A program made the translations under genes and the position numbers. Positions 63,131-64,000 of a stretch of 64,000 bases of DNA are shown one piece after another (the first letter of the stretch is position 1; the number at the start of each line of letters is the position of its first letter). The notes beneath the pieces are model-generated. The model had not been told where the DNA came from and made no database searches. It worked only from the letters and a program-made list of their open reading frames with translations. The stretch is from Lepidonotus clava (Eukaryota > Annelida > Polychaeta > Phyllodocida > Polynoidae), in contig OW387147.1 in the NCBI GenBank assembly GCA_936440205.1, positions 47,549,627 to 47,613,626 of the forward strand, given 5' to 3'.

Positions 63131-63543
63131 TAGGCCAACCTTAAAAAGATAGTTTCCTGTTCAGTGGGTGACCAGAAAAATAACCAGTCGGTAGGTCGGA
63201 AAACCTTCTTCTTTTTTTTTTTTTTTTTATTCCATTATTTTTTTTGTTTAGTTTGTTTCGGTTGGTAAGGCTTTAAGCGAAAGTTATGATAAAAAAATAA
63301 AGAAAATTTTTCGTAAAATGGAAAGAAAAAAAGCTCCCAGTCGGTAGGTCGGAAAACCTTTTTTTATTATTATTATTATTTTTTTTTTGTTTTTTTGTTT
63401 CGGTTGGTAAGGCTTTAAGGATTTAAGTTATGATTTTTAAAAAAGGAGAAATTTTCCAAAAAAGAAAAAAAGCTTCCAGTCGGCTCTGAAATACTCATTC
63501 GGGCGGCAAACAGGAAAGAAACATTTTGTTAAGGTTGGCCTTC
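63131..63543. mobile_element. Inverted-end element with internal 160-bp duplication
   Basis: AGGCCAACCTTAA on the left pairs with TTAAGGTTGGCCT on the right, with CCTGTT/AACAGG just inside. Between them two copies of a segment of about 150-160 bp (from about 63,180 and 63,340) share CCAGTCGGTAGGTCGGAAAA and TTTCGGTTGGTAAGGCTTTA. They are T/A-rich with no ORF. Confidence 0.75.
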
Positions 63544-64000
63544 AGTAGGTTCTTTAAACAAGTGGTGTAAAACAGTTTCTTTACGAACCAGACAGATCAT
63601 TTTTCCATGTACTGCTGTATTTTCTCTGTTTTTCTTTCAAAAGAGGAGCGACTGATAAAAGAAACCTTGGAAACATAAACCTTTGGATGGTAATTACTGG
63701 TAGTTGTTATATATCTGAGGTACCTTTTATAGATTTCTGCCTATGATGAGAGAGGACGTGGTTAAAAGTCGGTGTGATGGTTAGAAGAGGGTGTGTGTGT
63801 GGGGGTGTGGTTGTCAGTGTATCGACTGGGCAGTTCTCAGCCAGTGGTAGCCACTACTATGGGCTAAAGTCACCCACTGGCGTACTTTAACATTGAGTCA
63901 GTTTCCTAGAGTTCACATTGGCTGCTCTGTTACATCATTTAATGGCACTTAAAATATGAATCGAGCAAATCATCTGTCTAGCTGGATGGAATATATTTTA

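Overview
The window is animal nuclear DNA: spliced genes with GT-AG introns, tRNA-derived SINEs, a LINE tail, many TIR-bounded DNA elements, a DIRS-type retrotransposon, long C/G homopolymers and minisatellites. The host gene and the repeat types suit a marine invertebrate (mollusc or other lophotrochozoan, or a non-vertebrate deuterostome). I cannot name the species from sequence alone.

Layout. 1-9 kb: no recognisable gene; tandem duplications, simple repeats, a tRNA-like SINE head and MITE pieces. 9.18-14.2 kb: a DIRS-type tyrosine-recombinase retrotransposon on the minus strand (Gag-like, RT-RNase H, recombinase) that looks whole, with a large inverted repeat beside its left end. 14.2-18.9 kb: intergenic, with two short exon-like open stretches and small repeats. 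18.9-21.4 kb: two adjacent arrays of short dispersed motifs that no element I know explains. 21.5-21.95 kb: an LTR-like block. 22,975-27,393: a complete-looking 4.4 kb DNA transposon with 36-bp TIRs and a TA target duplication. It carries a four-exon gene for a DUF7869-type protein that I read as its DDE/D transposase. 30.6-31.65 kb: a LINE 3' end nested in a MITE. 32.8-34.4 kb: a 1.6 kb non-autonomous TIR element with internal copies of its end motif.

34.56 kb to about 61.6 kb: the only confident host gene, a Tousled-like kinase (TLK) on the plus strand. Eighteen supported coding exons run from 39,846 to 57,521, followed by an ambiguous last coding exon. The product has an N-terminal LDPRR motif, a basic nuclear-localisation stretch, coiled coil and a complete Ser/Thr kinase domain. 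Its promoter region has CRE, CCAAT and GC boxes. Its introns hold several CAG-ended MITEs with 5-6 bp target duplications, a SINE family (one copy with a perfect 12-bp duplication) and a 1.1 kb minisatellite of 21-bp units. The 3' region holds a CRE (TGACGTCA) cluster and a second 21-bp minisatellite with six in-phase CACGTG E-boxes. 61.7-64 kb: more foldback/MITE elements and no gene.

The best candidate for something under-described is the DUF7869-type transposon at 23-27.4 kb. Next are the motif arrays at 18.9-21.4 kb and the two 21-bp regulatory-looking minisatellites in the TLK locus.
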